Assembly (NCBI GenBank): GCA_039881145.1
Contig: JAYKKI010000003.1
Span: forward strand, 9,820,501 to 9,884,500
Reading direction: 5' to 3'
DNA length: 64,000 nt
Source of the DNA: Druceiella hillmani
Lineage: Eukaryota; Arthropoda; Insecta; Lepidoptera; Hepialidae
Of the stretch, positions 62,760 through 64,000 are shown one piece after another (within the stretch, counting starts at the first letter, position 1; each line of letters opens with the position of its first letter). Made by a program: the position numbers and the translations under genes. A model generated the notes under the pieces. That model did not search any database and was not told the DNA's origin. It was given only the letters and a program-made list of their open reading frames with translations.

Positions 62760-62973
62760 ATTGAATATATTTGGCGTTAATTTTGTAGAAATTCATTATT
62801 CTCAATTAAATGAAACTACGTGATGTAGTATTATTTCTACTTTCTTTAATTTCTTCACCACGACCTAGGTTTCGACCTATCTTCAGGTGGGATATTAGCA
62901 AAGATAGATCTTAGGTAAAGAAATTAAAGAAAGTAGAAATAATACTACACCACGTAGTTTCATTTAATTGTGA
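62760..62973. mobile_element. Palindromic Penelope-like/hammerhead element, copy 4
   Basis: 214 bp flanked by a perfect 12-bp duplication. The left half is minus orientation with a complete 3' end (ATTGAATATATTTGGCG) and a ribozyme region. The right half is plus orientation starting at GGTAAAG (62914), 2 nt after the predicted cleavage site, and truncated at TTTAATTGTGA. The halves pair over TACTACATCACGTAG-type sequence. Confidence 0.85.
62858..62892 (-). ncRNA. Hammerhead ribozyme, stem II deleted
   Basis: Minus strand: stem I CCAC/GTGG, CTGAAGA, then only TAGGTC in place of stem II, GAAA, stem III ACC/GGT, GTC. Core boxes are present, but stem II is collapsed to about 6 nt, so activity is doubtful. 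Confidence 0.65.
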
Positions 62974-62985
62974 ATGCTGTAGAAT
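62974..62985. repeat. Target-site duplication, right copy
   Basis: ATGCTGTAGAAT, identical to 62748-62759. Confidence 0.9.
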
Positions 62986-63028
62986 CTAAAATAAATATAT
63001 CTTTAATATTAATAGGAATGAAATTTGT

Positions 63029-63093
63029 GTTTTTTGATCTTAATACGATTTGATGAACTGTTCGTTTTGATCTTAATACGATTTGATGAACTG
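63029..63093. repeat. Two tandem units of about 33 bp
   Basis: TTTTGATCTTAATACGATTT plus GATGAACTG occurs twice (ending 63060 and 63093), just beyond the broken end of the Helitron helicase. Confidence 0.9.
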
Positions 63094-63133
63094 ATGAATT
63101 GAACGATTGATTGATAATGATGATTGGATTGAT

Positions 63134-64000
63134 TTATGGGATACGTAGTAGAAGAACAACTTCACCTTGAAACTTGCTGTTTAAAATGGTAGCTTCAAAA
63201 ACATTTCCAATGATTTTTCTATGACCAATCAAGTGACATTGCATAGCTTTGGTGCATTCAAATTTCGAAGCAAAATTATTAGTGAACCAATCTTCAATTG
63301 TAACTAATGTGGTGGCATTCCAGGTTAATCGAGTGAATTCAAGAGAGTAGTTGATAACTTCATCTGGACCCACAACAGTGTCAATCGATTTGAATGATAT
63401 TTCATTGCCAGGAAATGGCTGTTGTATTTTTAAATTAATTGCGTCGACATCTTTATTTTTTACAACCAAAATAGCTCATTCAAATAGCCACGCATGGTTT
63501 TTGTAATTATCTCCGCATATGTAGCAAGTGGAATAACCAGCAATGTCTGTTTCAAATCACCGAACAGGAGCAGTAAAGCATTACTGAAAAATCTAATCTT
63601 ATTATTGAGATCTTTTAGCGTTCTATCGAGTTTCAAATGAATGCTTGTGGGCCATAATGCATTCATCCCAGAGAATATTTTTTTCAAAATTTCAGCCATG
63701 TCTGAATGCTTATTTATGTTACATATTACGTCTGAATTTGTGTGAATGTTCAATGGCAACTTAAGTGCTGAATGCGCTGTCCGCCCGCCATCAAGCAAGG
63801 TCGCTGCAATTCCTGATGAAGCAACTGCCAACGCCAGAAGATTTTGTAATCGAATTCACGCAAGTATCAGTGAGAAGAGAAATGTTTTGCCAGTACCACC
63901 TAGTGCATCTAAAAAAAGTTACCTTATTGTGCTGCAATTGACAAATAAATTTTTGCATATATATTATTTTGCTTAGCAGTGAGCAGTTACTTATTAATAG
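63134..64000 (-). pseudogene. Helitron (PIF1-like) helicase pseudogene, runs off the window
   Basis: Minus strand, entering from beyond 64000. In order: Walker A as ALGGTGKTF (63883-63900), a premature TGA (63856-63858), the ASSGIAATLLDGGRTAHSAL block, then Walker B as WDECIMAHKHSFE in a +1 frame (63644-63670) followed by return to the first frame at LDRTLKDLNN. Next comes GDLKQTLLVIPLATYAE (motif III region), then a deletion of about 80 codons joining to NHAWLFE and VVKNKDVDAINLKIQ, then DTVVGPDEVINY. A second pair of compensating frameshifts surrounds PGMPPH and LRNLNAPKLCN, before NVFEATIL and the broken end RIP-stop. The last helicase motifs are missing. This is the Rep/helicase protein of rolling-circle Helitrons, now dead. 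Two separate open frames (63460-63831, 63134-63469) are pieces of it; a plus-strand frame at 63746-63976 is a shadow. Confidence 0.9.

Noticed and set aside
63746..63976. 76-codon plus-strand ORF
   Set aside because: Antisense of the Helitron helicase pseudogene.

Overview
The window is eukaryotic, strongly AT-rich and repeat-dense, with long (TA)n and (GT)n microsatellites. It carries decayed copies of several transposon classes common in arthropods: three Tc1/mariner-type transposases, a jockey-like non-LTR retrotransposon tail, Penelope-like elements with hammerhead ribozymes, and a Helitron helicase. I read it as intergenic or intronic DNA from an insect or other arthropod genome. The species cannot be fixed from the sequence. 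I found no intact conserved host gene, tRNA, rRNA or CRISPR array.

Layout. At 1-9.5 kb there is unique AT-rich DNA, a 0.6-kb GT-rich tract, a broken non-LTR element (2.87-3.47 kb) and two pairs of dispersed repeats. At 9.58-10.76 kb lies a nearly complete mariner-type element with both inverted ends and a dead transposase. At 11-44 kb AT-rich DNA without recognisable genes is broken up by GC-richer patches, two more mariner fossils (20.5 and 30.0 kb), a foldback element with a TA loop (23.0-23.3 kb), a perfect 3 x 52 bp tandem repeat (25.6 kb) and three Penelope-like/hammerhead elements (21.6, 33.7 and 40.9 kb). At 44.6-61.5 kb sits a complex amplicon. Two inverted arms of about 4.8-4.9 kb flank a 1.6-kb spacer, and then come two 2.6-kb direct repeats that contain further copies of that spacer and diverged copies of part of the arm. 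At 62.76 kb is a fourth hammerhead element. At 63.13-64.0 kb a Helitron helicase pseudogene runs off the window end.

Two things stand out. The first is the small palindromic elements with hammerhead ribozyme cores: two of four copies have clean 11-12 bp target-site duplications, and in two copies the second half begins at, or 2 nt from, the predicted ribozyme cleavage site. The second is the large, nearly identical palindrome. It contains an identical 78-codon ORF in each arm and candidate exons with consensus GTAAGT donors, one of which keeps an open frame in diverged copies. The palindrome could be a real ampliconic structure or a head-to-head joining of haplotypes in assembly; read-level data would decide. 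No operon or pathway logic applies. What links the features is repeat biology: retrotransposition with ribozyme processing, inverted duplication, and microsatellite growth at fixed positions in a repeat family.
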